NCBI RefSeq assembly: GCF_030252425.1
Contig: NZ_CP126994.1
Location: 496,001 to 560,000, forward strand
Reading direction: 5' to 3'
Length of the DNA stretch: 64,000 nt
From: Acidisoma sp. PAMC 29798
GTDB taxonomy: Bacteria; Pseudomonadota; Alphaproteobacteria; Acetobacterales; Acetobacteraceae
Numbering within the stretch: position 1 is the first letter of the stretch; each line of letters starts with the position of its first letter. This document shows positions 8,943 through 17,592 of this stretch, one piece after another. The notes under the pieces are model-generated. The model was not told the origin of the DNA and made no database searches. It was given only the letters and a program-made list of their open reading frames with translations. A program made the position numbers and the translations under genes.

Positions 8943-9557
8943 CTATGCGCGCGCCTGGGTGAGGTATCGGCGCAGCATGTCGCGCACCTCGGCGATGATC
9001 GCCGAGCCCGCCGCCTCGTCTTCGTCAGCGAGCGTCGGCACAGTCTTTATGACCTGAAGCACCACCACCGCCATGGCATGGGCCTTCTCCTGTGTCACGC
9101 CAGGAAGCGTCGCCGCCACGCAGGTTGTGACACGCTCGCGCGTCTCGGCGCGGAGGGCGATGCGCAAGGCGCCATCGTCCTGTCGCGCATCCAGCAGGGC
9201 CAGGATCGAGGCGCGGTCGCCCCGCAGGTCGAGCATATGATCGACCAAGGCATCGGCGAGCGCCGCAGGTGGCATCGGGGTCGACCGATCCTCGATGGCC
9301 TGCAGCCCCGCGCGCAAATGCCCCGCGTAACGGGCAAGCAGCGCATCGGCCAGCGTCTCCTTATTGGGGAAAAACTGATACAGTGAGCCGATGGCCGTAT
9401 GCGCGCGGGCTGCGATTTCCGTCATCGTCGCAGCATCATAGCCGTTTTCCGCAAAGACGGCGGCGGCGGCATCCAGCAATTGCGTCACGCGCTGCTTGCC
9501 GCGCTCGCGCTTGGGCTCCCTGGCGACCAAAGCAGGGGCGATACGGTGTGAAGACAT
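8943..9557 (-). CDS. TetR family transcriptional regulator
   Basis: A 204-residue repressor-type protein. The N-terminal helix-turn-helix is at about 25-65 (AAAVFAENGYDAATMTEIAARAHTAIGSLYQFFPNKETL), and a helical ligand-binding domain follows. The start is the ATG at 9557, preceded by AAGAGG; the upstream extension of the open frame looks non-coding. It ends 8 bases from the stop of the hypothetical gene at 8934. No palindrome was seen near its own start, and its target is unknown. The OsmC gene lies upstream on the same strand. Confidence 0.88.
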   Translation of the reverse strand: MSSHRIAPALVAREPKRERGKQRVTQLLDAAAAVFAENGYDAATMTEIAARAHTAIGSLYQFFPNKETLADALLARYAGHLRAGLQAIEDRSTPMPPAALADALVDHMLDLRGDRASILALLDARQDDGALRIALRAETRERVTTCVAATLPGVTQEKAHAMAVVVLQVIKTVPTLADEDEAAGSAIIAEVRDMLRRYLTQARA

Positions 9558-9656
9558 CCTCTTATATCCGTCTACGAGCCGATGGTCATGAACGCCCAAC
9601 GCGCATTGACCGTCAGCGTTTTCAATCTTGCCCTGAAAGGGATGCATTCCGCCAAT

Positions 9657-9680
9657 CCGCCGGGACACGCGTCCCGGCGG
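9657..9680 (-). terminator. Hairpin downstream of osmC-like gene
   Basis: CCGCCGGGAC and GTCCCGGCGG form a perfect 10-base-pair stem with a 4-base loop. It lies 13 bases after the stop of the OsmC-like gene on the minus strand. There is no strong T run, so efficient intrinsic termination is not certain. Confidence 0.5.
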
Positions 9681-9692
9681 AGGGGCGGGGGT

Positions 9693-10118
9693 TTACGCAG
9701 TCAGCGTTGCGTCCAGCGTAATAGGCGCCTTCAGCAGCTTCGACACCGGGCAGCCGGCCTTGGCCTTGCCGGCCAGCTCCGCGAAGGTTGCCTGATCCGT
9801 GCCGGCGATCGTCGCCGTCAAGGTCAGATGCACGGCGGTAATGGAAAAGCCGTCACCGTCCTTCTCCAGCGTCACGTCGGCCTTGGTCTCCATATGCGTG
9901 GCCGTCAGCTTGGCCTCGCCCAGAATGAGCGACAGCGCCATGGTGAAACAGCCGGCATGAGCTGCGCCGATCAGCTCCTCGGGGTTGGTGCCGGGCTTGC
10001 CCTCGAACCGGCTCGCGAAGCCATAGGGATAGTCCGTCAGCGCGCCGCTCTCGGTCGAGATGGCGCCCTTGCCGTCCTTTATGCCGCCTGCCCAGACTGC
10101 TTTGCCGTGCTTGATCAT
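9693..10118 (-). CDS. OsmC family peroxiredoxin-like protein
   Basis: A 141-residue OsmC/Ohr superfamily protein of the OsmC branch, expected to reduce organic hydroperoxides with a pair of cysteines. The two conserved cysteines are visible in HAGCFTMALS (about residue 54) and KAGCPVSKLL (about residue 124). The start is the ATG at 10118 with AGGAACG upstream. It is divergent from the ThDP enzyme gene, across about 109 bases that contain a short inverted repeat. Confidence 0.9.
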   Translation of the reverse strand: MIKHGKAVWAGGIKDGKGAISTESGALTDYPYGFASRFEGKPGTNPEELIGAAHAGCFTMALSLILGEAKLTATHMETKADVTLEKDGDGFSITAVHLTLTATIAGTDQATFAELAGKAKAGCPVSKLLKAPITLDATLTA

Positions 10119-10171
10119 TGCTTCGTTCCTGTGTGTGGCGAAAGGCCAGCTTAGCGGCATCCGCGCGCGGC

Positions 10172-10185
10172 GTCTTGCACAAGAC
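10172..10185. promoter_or_regulatory. Short inverted repeat between osmC-like and ThDP-enzyme genes
   Basis: GTCTTG and CAAGAC are separated by two bases in the only spacer between two divergent genes. The position fits an operator. No regulator is adjacent apart from the TetR gene on the other side of osmC, so the link is speculative. Confidence 0.3.
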
Positions 10186-10227
10186 CCCGCAATCGACGAC
10201 GTGAGTGTTAGACGGATGGGAACCCGC

Positions 10228-11931
10228 ATGATGCCGAACAGCCCGATCACGAGCGTCGAAAGCGCGACGCCGCGCCGGGGGGCGGCCGTGCTCCTCGAAA
10301 TCCTGCGCAGCGAGGGCGTCGCCTATATCTTCGGCAATCCCGGCACGACGGAATTGCCCTTGATGGACGCGCTGCTGGAAGCGCCCGACGTGCAGTACAT
10401 CCTGGCCTTGCAGGAGGCGAGCGCCGTCGCGATGGCGGATGGCTATGCCCAGGCGGCGCGCCGGCCGGCCTTCCTCAACCTCCATACCGCCGGTGGATTG
10501 GGCCACGGCATGGGCAATCTCATCAATGCCAGCGTGTCCCAGACGCCGCTAGTCGTCACCGCCGGGCAGCAGGATTCGCGCCACACCATCACCGACCCGC
10601 TGCTGTTTGGCGATCTGGTGCAGATCGCCCGTCCCGCCGTGAAATGGGCGCAGGAAGTGGCCCACGCCGACCAATTGCCGGTGCTCGTTCGCAGGGCGTT
10701 TCACGACGCCAATGCCGCGCCGACCGGACCCGTTTTTCTGTCCCTGCCGATGGACGTGATGGAGGAGATGAGCACCGTCGGCATCACGGAGCGTTCAGTG
10801 ATCGACCGCCGCCCGATCGCCGGTTCGCTCGATGTCCTGGCCACCCATCTCGCGGCAATCGCGCCGGGGCGTCTCGCCATCATTGCCGGCGATGAGGTCT
10901 ATGCGAGCGATGCTGGCGCTGAGGTGGTGCAACTCGCCGAAATGCTGGGCGCGCCGGTCTACGGATCGTCTTGGCCGTCCCGTCTGCCTTACCCGACGTC
11001 GCATGCCCTCTGGGCCGGCAATATGCCGAACAAGGGCACCGACATCGCTAAGACGCTGAGCAATTTCGATGCAATTTTCGCCCTCGGCGGCAAGTCGCTC
11101 ATCACCATCCTCTACACCGAGGGGCCGATTGTGCCCTCAAGCTGCGCGGTGTTCCAGATGTCGGCCGATGTGCGTGATCTCGGCCGCACGTACATGACGC
11201 CACTGTCGGTGGTGGGGGATATTCGAAGCTCGTTGCGGGCCATGGCGCCGCTGCTGCGGGCAGCGACAGCGCCGCGCGCTGCCGCCTATGCCGCGCTTGT
11301 CGAGACAGCGGCCGGTCATCGTCGCGCGCGACGTCAAAGCCTGGCCGCGCTCGCGGCATCGCAATGGGACGCGCCGGTGATCACGCCGCTGGTCGCGGCA
11401 CAGGAAGTGGCGCGGGCCGTCGGGCCCGATATTTCCATCGTCGATGAGGCGATCGCGACGTCGATGCATCTGCGCGGCTTCCTCAACAGCCATTCCTCGC
11501 ACCAATATTCGTTTCTGCGGGGTGGCGCGCTCGGCTGGGGCATGCCGGCGGCCATTGGCTGCTCGCTCGGCCTGGGGCGGGAGCCGGTTGTCTGTCTGGT
11601 GGGAGACGGCGCCGCGCTCTATTCGCCGCAGGCATTGTGGACGGCGGTGCATGAAAAGCTGCCCGTCACCTTCATCGTTATGAACAACCGCGAATACAAC
11701 ATCCTCAAGAACTTCCTGAAGGCGCAGCCGAACTATCTGTCGGCCCGGCGCAACCGCTTTATTGCGATGGAGGTTACGGAACCGGCCGTCGATTATCTCG
11801 CAATGGCACAGTCATACGGTGTGCCCGCGCGACGGATCGAACGTGCGGGCGATATCGCTCCGGCGATCGAGGCGGGCATCGCCTCGGGACAGGCGAACCT
11901 GATCGAGATTGTCATCAGCGCAACATCCTAA
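10228..11931 (+). CDS. Thiamine-diphosphate-dependent enzyme, benzoylformate decarboxylase-like
   Basis: A ThDP enzyme of 567 residues with three domains. The N-terminal pyrimidine-binding domain carries GNPGTTELPLMDAL and the cofactor-activating Glu in ALQEASAVAMADGYA. The central domain follows. The C-terminal pyrophosphate-binding domain carries GDGAALYSPQ and, about 25 residues later, NNREYN. LHTAGGLGH keeps the histidine that corresponds to His70 of benzoylformate decarboxylase, so that subgroup fits better than acetolactate synthase. GGATGGGA lies before the ATG at 10228; the ATG at 10216 is an alternative. The stop overlaps the convergent kinase gene. The substrate, an aromatic or aliphatic 2-oxo acid, is unproven. 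Confidence 0.82.
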   Translation: MMPNSPITSVESATPRRGAAVLLEILRSEGVAYIFGNPGTTELPLMDALLEAPDVQYILALQEASAVAMADGYAQAARRPAFLNLHTAGGLGHGMGNLINASVSQTPLVVTAGQQDSRHTITDPLLFGDLVQIARPAVKWAQEVAHADQLPVLVRRAFHDANAAPTGPVFLSLPMDVMEEMSTVGITERSVIDRRPIAGSLDVLATHLAAIAPGRLAIIAGDEVYASDAGAEVVQLAEMLGAPVYGSSWPSRLPYPTSHALWAGNMPNKGTDIAKTLSNFDAIFALGGKSLITILYTEGPIVPSSCAVFQMSADVRDLGRTYMTPLSVVGDIRSSLRAMAPLLRAATAPRAAAYAALVETAAGHRRARRQSLAALAASQWDAPVITPLVAAQEVARAVGPDISIVDEAIATSMHLRGFLNSHSSHQYSFLRGGALGWGMPAAIGCSLGLGREPVVCLVGDGAALYSPQALWTAVHEKLPVTFIVMNNREYNILKNFLKAQPNYLSARRNRFIAMEVTEPAVDYLAMAQSYGVPARRIERAGDIAPAIEAGIASGQANLIEIVISATS

Positions 11932-14003
11932 ACCGGTCGCAGCATCTCGCCCACGCGCGCGGTCAGCGCCTCCAACCGAAACGGCTTGCCGACCACCTCC
12001 ATCCCCGGTGCCAGATCCCAGTGTTCCAAGGCGGCGCCGGCATAACCCGTGATCAGCAGAATAGGCAGGTTAGGTCGCTGCTCGCGCGCAGCGTCAGCAA
12101 GCTGGCGCCCGTTCATACCCGGCAAACCGACATCGGTGATCAGAAGATCCACCGGCTCACGCGAATACAGCACGCGCAGGCCCTCGGACCCGTTGGCGGC
12201 CTCCAGCACGCGGCATCCCAGTTCGCGCAGCGTCTCTGCCAAGAGCGCGCGGACATCGGGTTCGTCTTCCACAATCAGGATGGTGCCGTTCGGCAGATCG
12301 ACATTCGGTCGCCCACCACTGGCTTCGGTCTTCGATAGCGGAAGATGCAGGGAGCGCGGCAGGTACAGTAAAACGGTCGTGCCCTGTCCGACCTTACTCT
12401 CCAACCGCACGACCCCGTTCGACTGCCGCATGAAGCCATACAGCTGCGATAGGCCGAGCCCCGTGCCTTGCCCGATCGGTTTCGTCGTGAAGAAGGGCTC
12501 GAAGACGCGGGCCAGCACATGGGGCTCCATACCGGTGCCGCTGTCGATGACCGCGATCTCCACATAGTCGCCTGGCTGGCTATCCTCCCCAGTCAGATCG
12601 GCGGCGGTGAACGTCCGCTCCGCCGTGCGGATGGTGATCCGGCCGCCCTCCGGCATCGCGTCGCGGGCGTTGATCGCCAGATTGAGCAAGGCGCTCTCAA
12701 GCTGGTTCGGATCGCACAGCACAGGCCACGCGCCATTGCAGAGCTGCAGTTCAAGGTCGATCTGCGGGCCGATGGCGCGTCGCAGCAGCTCCGCCAGGCT
12801 TTCCACAAGAACGTCGGCGTTGACGGCGATCGGTTGCAGGGCCTGACGTCGCGCGAAGGCAAGCAATCGGTGCGTGAGTGCGGCGGCGCGTTCCACGCTT
12901 TTCGCGGCGGCATTCACGAAGCGCCCGGCTTCCTGCGGCCGGCCTTGGGCGATGCGCCGCTGCATCAGCTCCAGGCTGCCGGCCACGCCTTGCAGCATAT
13001 TGTTGAAGTCATGCGCGATACCGCCTGTGAGCTGGCCGACCGCTTCCATCTTCTGCGCCTGGCGCAGACTTTCCTCGGCGGCTTGCAACTCCGCCGTGCG
13101 TTCAGCCACCCGCTGCTCCAGGGTTTCGTTCAGCGCCCGAAGCTCATCCTCCATCCGTTCCTGTTGAGTGATATCGATGAAGGTGCAGACACAGCCATGC
13201 GCTTCGCCGTTCCGGAAGATCGGATGCACCCAGTATTCGACCGGAAATCCGGTGCCGTCGATACGAAAGAAGAGCTCGGCCGTGACATGAGCGGCGTCAC
13301 CGCCGTTGGCCGCCTGGTAGATGGGACAGTCATCGGCCGGGTAATGCGAACCGTCCCGGTGCGAGTGGTGGATGACATCATGCAGCCTGCGGCCGATCGC
13401 GTCTTCGGCACTGGCAAAACCCAGCATGCGCAGGAAGGCGGCATTGCATAGCGTCGTGACGCCATGACGATCGACGGCATAAAAGCCCTCGCCCATCGAA
13501 TCGAGCAGAAGGCGCATTTGCGCCTCGTTCTCCCGCAGGCGGCGTTCGGCTTCGGCCTGCTTGGCAAGATGCTCGCCCACCTGCCGCTGGCGCCGCCGCG
13601 CCCGCAACACAGACCGCGCGGCGCTGATCAGGCTGAGGGCATTGAGCGGCCGTTCCAGGAACATGATGTTGCCCAGAACCTCCGGCAGATGCAGCTCCAA
13701 CACCGCGCTGCGCGCCTTCGCCCCACTATGCGTGAGAACGATGAAGGGCAGATCCGACCAGGGCGGCTGGGTTTGCAGGCGCTGCGACAGGGCATCCAGC
13801 GCCAGTCCCATCAAGGCTTCATCCGCGACCAGCACGGCGCCGGCGGTCTCGTCGATCGCGGCACATAAAGTATCGAGGGTGGGAAACACGCGGCAGCGGA
13901 TGCCTTCGCGGCCCAGCAACATGGCGGCGCCTTCGGCGTCGCGTCCGGTTGGGGCGAGGATCAGAAGCGGGCCGGCAGCCTCACCCCCCAGCCGCTCAGG
14001 CAA
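11928..14003 (-). CDS. Hybrid sensor histidine kinase with degenerate N-terminal receiver, PAS and C-terminal REC
   Basis: A cytoplasmic-looking protein of 691 residues. Residues 1-130 resemble a receiver-like fold. A PAS domain spans about 165-290. A coiled coil leads to the HisKA domain with the H-box GGIAHDFNNML. The ATPase domain shows NLAINARDAM and GTGLGLSQLYGF. A C-terminal receiver (about 570-691) carries VEDE and phospho-acceptor ITDVGLPGMNG. There are no membrane segments. Its ATG lies inside the last codons of the KaiC-like gene (8-base overlap), so the two are made together. The family (HisKA with HDFNN box) often acts on its own receiver. Confidence 0.9.
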   Translation of the reverse strand: MPERLGGEAAGPLLILAPTGRDAEGAAMLLGREGIRCRVFPTLDTLCAAIDETAGAVLVADEALMGLALDALSQRLQTQPPWSDLPFIVLTHSGAKARSAVLELHLPEVLGNIMFLERPLNALSLISAARSVLRARRRQRQVGEHLAKQAEAERRLRENEAQMRLLLDSMGEGFYAVDRHGVTTLCNAAFLRMLGFASAEDAIGRRLHDVIHHSHRDGSHYPADDCPIYQAANGGDAAHVTAELFFRIDGTGFPVEYWVHPIFRNGEAHGCVCTFIDITQQERMEDELRALNETLEQRVAERTAELQAAEESLRQAQKMEAVGQLTGGIAHDFNNMLQGVAGSLELMQRRIAQGRPQEAGRFVNAAAKSVERAAALTHRLLAFARRQALQPIAVNADVLVESLAELLRRAIGPQIDLELQLCNGAWPVLCDPNQLESALLNLAINARDAMPEGGRITIRTAERTFTAADLTGEDSQPGDYVEIAVIDSGTGMEPHVLARVFEPFFTTKPIGQGTGLGLSQLYGFMRQSNGVVRLESKVGQGTTVLLYLPRSLHLPLSKTEASGGRPNVDLPNGTILIVEDEPDVRALLAETLRELGCRVLEAANGSEGLRVLYSREPVDLLITDVGLPGMNGRQLADAAREQRPNLPILLITGYAGAALEHWDLAPGMEVVGKPFRLEALTARVGEMLRPV

Positions 14004-15510
14004 AGTCCACCCCGCGCTCTTCCAGCAGCGGCGCGGACTCGCCGAGATAGGTTGGCGTTCCCGTCAAGACGCCCTGGAATTCGACCAAGGTTTCACCGAC
14101 GCGCAAGCCCGCCTGATCGATCCGGAATTCGCGAATGCTATCCTCATGCGCGCCGCCGCGATTCTTGATGACGGACAGGGCTTTGCGCACGCGGCCGCCC
14201 GCTTCGAAATAGCGCAGCAGCAGGATCGTGTCGGCGATGTAGCTGGTGTTCAAATTGCTCTGCATATTCCCCATCAAGCCGGACTGGGGATTGATCAGCA
14301 AGGTGAGGATGCCGCGCTGATTCAAATAGGAGAGCAACTCATGCAGTTGCAGAACAAGCTGCTTTTCCTGCGGCATCGAGGTCACATAGCCGCTGAGGCT
14401 GTCGATGACGACGAGTCGGGTCTTGTTCTGCTCGGCATCCAGACGCAGCATCTGGGTGAACTCGCCCGGTGACACCTGGGCAGGGTCGATCTGCCGTAGC
14501 GTGACCATGCCGGACTCGATATGCGGCCGAAGATCCAGACCCAGCTTGGCGGCGCGGGTCAAAAGCGTGCCCGCACGTTCGTCGAACTGATAGATGGCAC
14601 AATGCTCGCCGCGAAGCGCGGCGGTATGGACGTATTGCACCGCGATGGTGGATTTTCCGGTGCCCGCCGGGCCGCTGATCAGCGTGCAGGTTCCGCGCAG
14701 CGGTCCGCCATCGACCATGGCATCGAGCGAGGCAAGGCCACTCGGCACTGCGTCGCCCACGAAGGGCACATGATGTTCGGCCGCGATCAGGCGTGGGAAA
14801 ACGTCGAGTCCGCCTGAGGTGATCACATAGTCGTGCCAGCCTTCCCGGTAGCGGGCGCCGCGCATCTTGGACACTTCCATCCGCCGGCGCGCGGCCCCGA
14901 AATCGAGCGTGAGACGCTCCAGGCTGATCACGCCATGGCACAGGCTATGCAATTGCAGGTCCCGTCCGCCGGCATTGACCCGGTCGTCGAGAAGAAAGAC
15001 GGTCGAGCCTCGGCCGGCGAAGAACTGCTTCAGTGCCAGGATCTGGCGCCGAAAGCGGAGCGAATCTTGCGCCAGAAGCCGCATTTCGGACAGGCTGTCG
15101 AAGACCACGCGCACGGCGCCGGTGCGCTCGGCCTCATCGGTAATGAGCTTGACGGTCTCCCCAAGCTCAACCTCCCAAGGGTGCAGCAAGGTCGTCTCGC
15201 GGTCGGGGCTGAGGGCCGCTTCGGCGGCGGCCAGTTCGAACAGGTCGATACCGCCTAGGGTCCAGCCGTGGGAGGCGGCGACGGTCGCCAATTCCTCCGC
15301 AGTCTCGGATAAGGTGACATAAAGGCCGCGTTCGCCCCGCGCGCGGCCTTCGAGCAGGAATTGCAAGGCGAGAGTGGTCTTTCCAGCGCCGGGCGCGCCT
15401 TCGATGAGATAGAGGCGGTTGGTTGCCAGACCACCATCGAGAATCTGGTCCAGACCGGCCACACCCGTGCGCATACGAGAAGGTTCGGTGGCGGGTGAGG
15501 ATGCGGTCAT
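13996..15510 (-). CDS. KaiC-like double RecA-domain ATPase
   Basis: A 504-residue KaiC-family protein with two RecA-like ATPase domains in tandem. Walker A of the first is GAPGAGKTTL at about residue 38, and that of the second is GPAGTGKST at about residue 285. RTGVAGLDQILDGGL near the N-terminus is the typical KaiC entry. No kaiA or kaiB is present nearby. Such KaiC homologues without KaiB occur in many proteobacteria and are linked to signalling rather than clocks. The tight overlap with the hybrid kinase suggests a functional pair. The ATG at 15510 has no strong ribosome binding site. Confidence 0.9.
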   Translation of the reverse strand: MTASSPATEPSRMRTGVAGLDQILDGGLATNRLYLIEGAPGAGKTTLALQFLLEGRARGERGLYVTLSETAEELATVAASHGWTLGGIDLFELAAAEAALSPDRETTLLHPWEVELGETVKLITDEAERTGAVRVVFDSLSEMRLLAQDSLRFRRQILALKQFFAGRGSTVFLLDDRVNAGGRDLQLHSLCHGVISLERLTLDFGAARRRMEVSKMRGARYREGWHDYVITSGGLDVFPRLIAAEHHVPFVGDAVPSGLASLDAMVDGGPLRGTCTLISGPAGTGKSTIAVQYVHTAALRGEHCAIYQFDERAGTLLTRAAKLGLDLRPHIESGMVTLRQIDPAQVSPGEFTQMLRLDAEQNKTRLVVIDSLSGYVTSMPQEKQLVLQLHELLSYLNQRGILTLLINPQSGLMGNMQSNLNTSYIADTILLLRYFEAGGRVRKALSVIKNRGGAHEDSIREFRIDQAGLRVGETLVEFQGVLTGTPTYLGESAPLLEERGVDFA

Positions 15511-15596
15511 CGGTCGAAACGGGTCCCCAGCTGTCTCAAGAAAGACGAGATGTATAGCCTTGGCGGGAGCGCAATGTCGCCTTCGCGAAGCGTGAC

Positions 15597-15920
15597 CTAA
15601 AGGCTCGGTTTTTCACAAGGGCACAGGCGCAGCACCGTCTCCACTAGGCCCGGAAAGCGCGTGTCGATCTCCGGCCGGGTCGAGACGAAGCAGCGCGTGC
15701 CATCCTTGCGGTTGACGATCAGGCCGGCGTTGCGCAGGACCTTCATGTGATGGCTGAGGGTCGAAGGCGCCACGCTGACGCTAAAGCCGCTCCAGGCGGT
15801 CTCTTCGCCCGACATCAGGACCTTGAGGATCGACAGGCGCAACGGATCGCTTAGCGCATGCAGCACCTCGGGCAAGGTGATCTGGTCGATGGGCGGGTGG
15901 GGGTAGGGGTCTTGTGTCAT
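15597..15920 (-). CDS. ArsR family transcriptional regulator
   Basis: A 107-residue winged helix-turn-helix repressor. ALSDPLRLSILKVL and APSTLSHHMKVLRNAGLIVNRKDG are the helix-turn-helix and wing. The only cysteines sit at the C-terminus (LCPCEK), with no classic metal motif in the recognition helix, so the effector may be a metabolite, a redox signal or a thiol agent. It is divergent from the old yellow enzyme gene, with about 100 bases between them. Control of that enzyme is likely, as in similar ArsR/ene-reductase pairs. Confidence 0.9.
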   Translation of the reverse strand: MTQDPYPHPPIDQITLPEVLHALSDPLRLSILKVLMSGEETAWSGFSVSVAPSTLSHHMKVLRNAGLIVNRKDGTRCFVSTRPEIDTRFPGLVETVLRLCPCEKPSL

Positions 15921-16022
15921 GGACAGCCAACCTTGTATTCGATCTTCGACGAACATCAAACGATGGCCCGCACCGACATCCGACGGGCCTCTATACCATT
16001 GATCCAGAAGGACATGCCAAAT

Positions 16023-17096
16023 ATGCCGACCCTTTTCGATCCTATCCGCATCGGCGACCTCGACCTGCCGAACCGCATCCTCATGGCGCCGTTGACCCGC
16101 GCCCGCGCAACGGGGGAGGGCCGCGTGCCCAATGCCCTGATGCGCGACTATTACGTCCAGCGGGCCTCCGCCGGCCTGATCCTAACCGAGGCCACGGTCG
16201 TCAGCGCCTCCGCCGTCGGTTATGCGAATACGCCTGGCCTGTGGTCGGCCGAGCAGGTCGCGGGCTGGAAAATGATCACGGATGCGATTCACAATGCCGG
16301 CGGCCGGATCTCGGCCCAGCTTTGGCATGTCGGCCGCGTTTCGGACCCGTCGCTGCTGGATGGCAACCTTCCGGTTGGGCCGAGCGCAATCCCGGCGCAG
16401 GGCCATGTCAGCCTGCTGCGCCCCGAGCGCCCGTATCCCACACCGCGCGCCCTTCGCCTTGATGAGATCCCCGGCATCGTCCAGGATTTCCGCAAGGCCG
16501 CCGAGAATGCCCAGGCCGCCGGCTTCGACGGCGTCGAGATCCATGGCGCCAACGGCTATCTGCTCGACCAGTTCTTGCAGGACACGACCAATACGCGTGA
16601 TGACGCCTATGGCGGTTCGGTCGAGAACCGCGCCCGCCTGATGTTCGAGGCGGTGGACGCGGCAATTTCCGTCTGGGGCGCGTCGCGCGTCGGTCTGCAT
16701 CTGGCCCCGCGCGCCGATGCCCACACCATGGGCGATTCGGATCTGCTCGGCACCTTCAGCCATGTCGCGCGGGAGGCTCGCACGCGCAACCTCGCCTTCC
16801 TATGCGCACGTGAGCACAATGCGCAGGATTCAATCGGCGCTGCGCTCAAGCGTGAATTCGGCGGCGTCTATGTCGCCAACGAGAAGTTCACGGTCGAGCA
16901 GTCGCAGCAGGCGCTGGACAGCGGCACGGCGGACGCGATTGCCTTCGGCGTGAAGTTCATCGCCAATCCGGATCTGCCGGCGCGCCTCAAGGCGGGCGCC
17001 CCGCTGAACGATCTTCGCACCGATGGCATGTATGGCGGCGGCGCGGAGGGGTATACGGACTATCCGGCGATGTCTGACACCGCCGTCGCCGCCTAA
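16023..17096 (+). CDS. Old yellow enzyme family ene-reductase (NemA/XenB-like)
   Basis: A flavoprotein of 357 residues with the FMN-binding TIM barrel of the old yellow enzyme family. MAPLTRARA is at about 21-29, the substrate-binding HGAN at about 178, and the characteristic NTRDDAYGGSVENRARL follows. It would reduce activated alkenes, nitro-esters or N-ethylmaleimide with NAD(P)H. The start is the ATG at 16023, which agrees with family length; AGAAGGA is upstream. An ATG at 16014 is in frame but too close to that site. A DUF1330 gene follows 23 bases later, so both probably belong to one ArsR-controlled operon. Confidence 0.92.
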   Translation: MPTLFDPIRIGDLDLPNRILMAPLTRARATGEGRVPNALMRDYYVQRASAGLILTEATVVSASAVGYANTPGLWSAEQVAGWKMITDAIHNAGGRISAQLWHVGRVSDPSLLDGNLPVGPSAIPAQGHVSLLRPERPYPTPRALRLDEIPGIVQDFRKAAENAQAAGFDGVEIHGANGYLLDQFLQDTTNTRDDAYGGSVENRARLMFEAVDAAISVWGASRVGLHLAPRADAHTMGDSDLLGTFSHVAREARTRNLAFLCAREHNAQDSIGAALKREFGGVYVANEKFTVEQSQQALDSGTADAIAFGVKFIANPDLPARLKAGAPLNDLRTDGMYGGGAEGYTDYPAMSDTAVAA

Positions 17097-17119
17097 CCTT
17101 TTCTCTCAGGAGCAGCCGC

Positions 17120-17407
17120 ATGACCGTTTATGGCGTCTTCACGCGTGAGCACACGATCGATCAGGCTGAAATGGACATATACGGTCCTGCGGCCGCCGCT
17201 GCCGGCGTCGGCCATCCGGTGACGCCGCTCGCGTTTTACGGTCCGATCGAAACGCTTGAGGGGTCAAAGGTCGAGGGGGCTGTGATCATCTCCTTCCCGA
17301 CCTTGGAGGATGCCCATGCCTGGTATTACAGCCCGGCCTATCAGGCGGCGAAGGAGCATCGGCTGAAGGGCGCGGACTACCGCGTGTTCTTCGTCGAAGG
17401 TGTTTAA
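17120..17407 (+). CDS. DUF1330 domain protein
   Basis: A 95-residue ferredoxin-like-fold protein of the DUF1330 family (dimeric alpha/beta barrel superfamily). Seen are YGVFTREHTIDQAEMDIY, ALEGSK-type loop ETLEGSKVEGAVIISF and the end motif YSPAYQAAKEHRLKGADYRVFFVEG. A clear AGGAG lies 8 bases before the ATG. It follows the ene-reductase gene in the same direction and presumably the same transcript. Biochemical function of the family is not established. Confidence 0.88.
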   Translation: MTVYGVFTREHTIDQAEMDIYGPAAAAAGVGHPVTPLAFYGPIETLEGSKVEGAVIISFPTLEDAHAWYYSPAYQAAKEHRLKGADYRVFFVEGV

Positions 17408-17429
17408 GGTTTTAGGTACCAACCTTAAC

Positions 17430-17460
17430 CGTCACCCGCGGATCAAGTCCGCGGGTGACG
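17430..17460. repeat. REP-like palindrome, possible terminator
   Basis: CGTCACCCGCGGA and TCCGCGGGTGACG form a perfect 13-base-pair stem with a TCAAG loop. It lies 22 bases after the DUF1330 stop and upstream of the liv operon. The core CCGCGGA-loop-TCCGCGG recurs in the repeat near 55258, so it is more likely a dispersed extragenic palindrome than only a terminator. It could still stop transcription. Confidence 0.7.
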
Positions 17461-17592
17461 AGACAGGAGTCCGAACCCAATCGTCTTGGCGCGGCGATTG
17501 CATGGAACGTTTCGCTTGGGGTGCGTCATAGCATCCCTGGCCTTCAGTGCTTGCACAACGTTTCCACGCCTCACCCGCCATCGGAGAATGGA

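Noticed and set aside
17502-17511. ATGGAACGTT, a perfect half of the LacI operator, upstream of the liv operon
   Set aside because: The right half (TCGC) does not match CCAT, so there is no palindrome. A ten-base match can arise by chance in this window.
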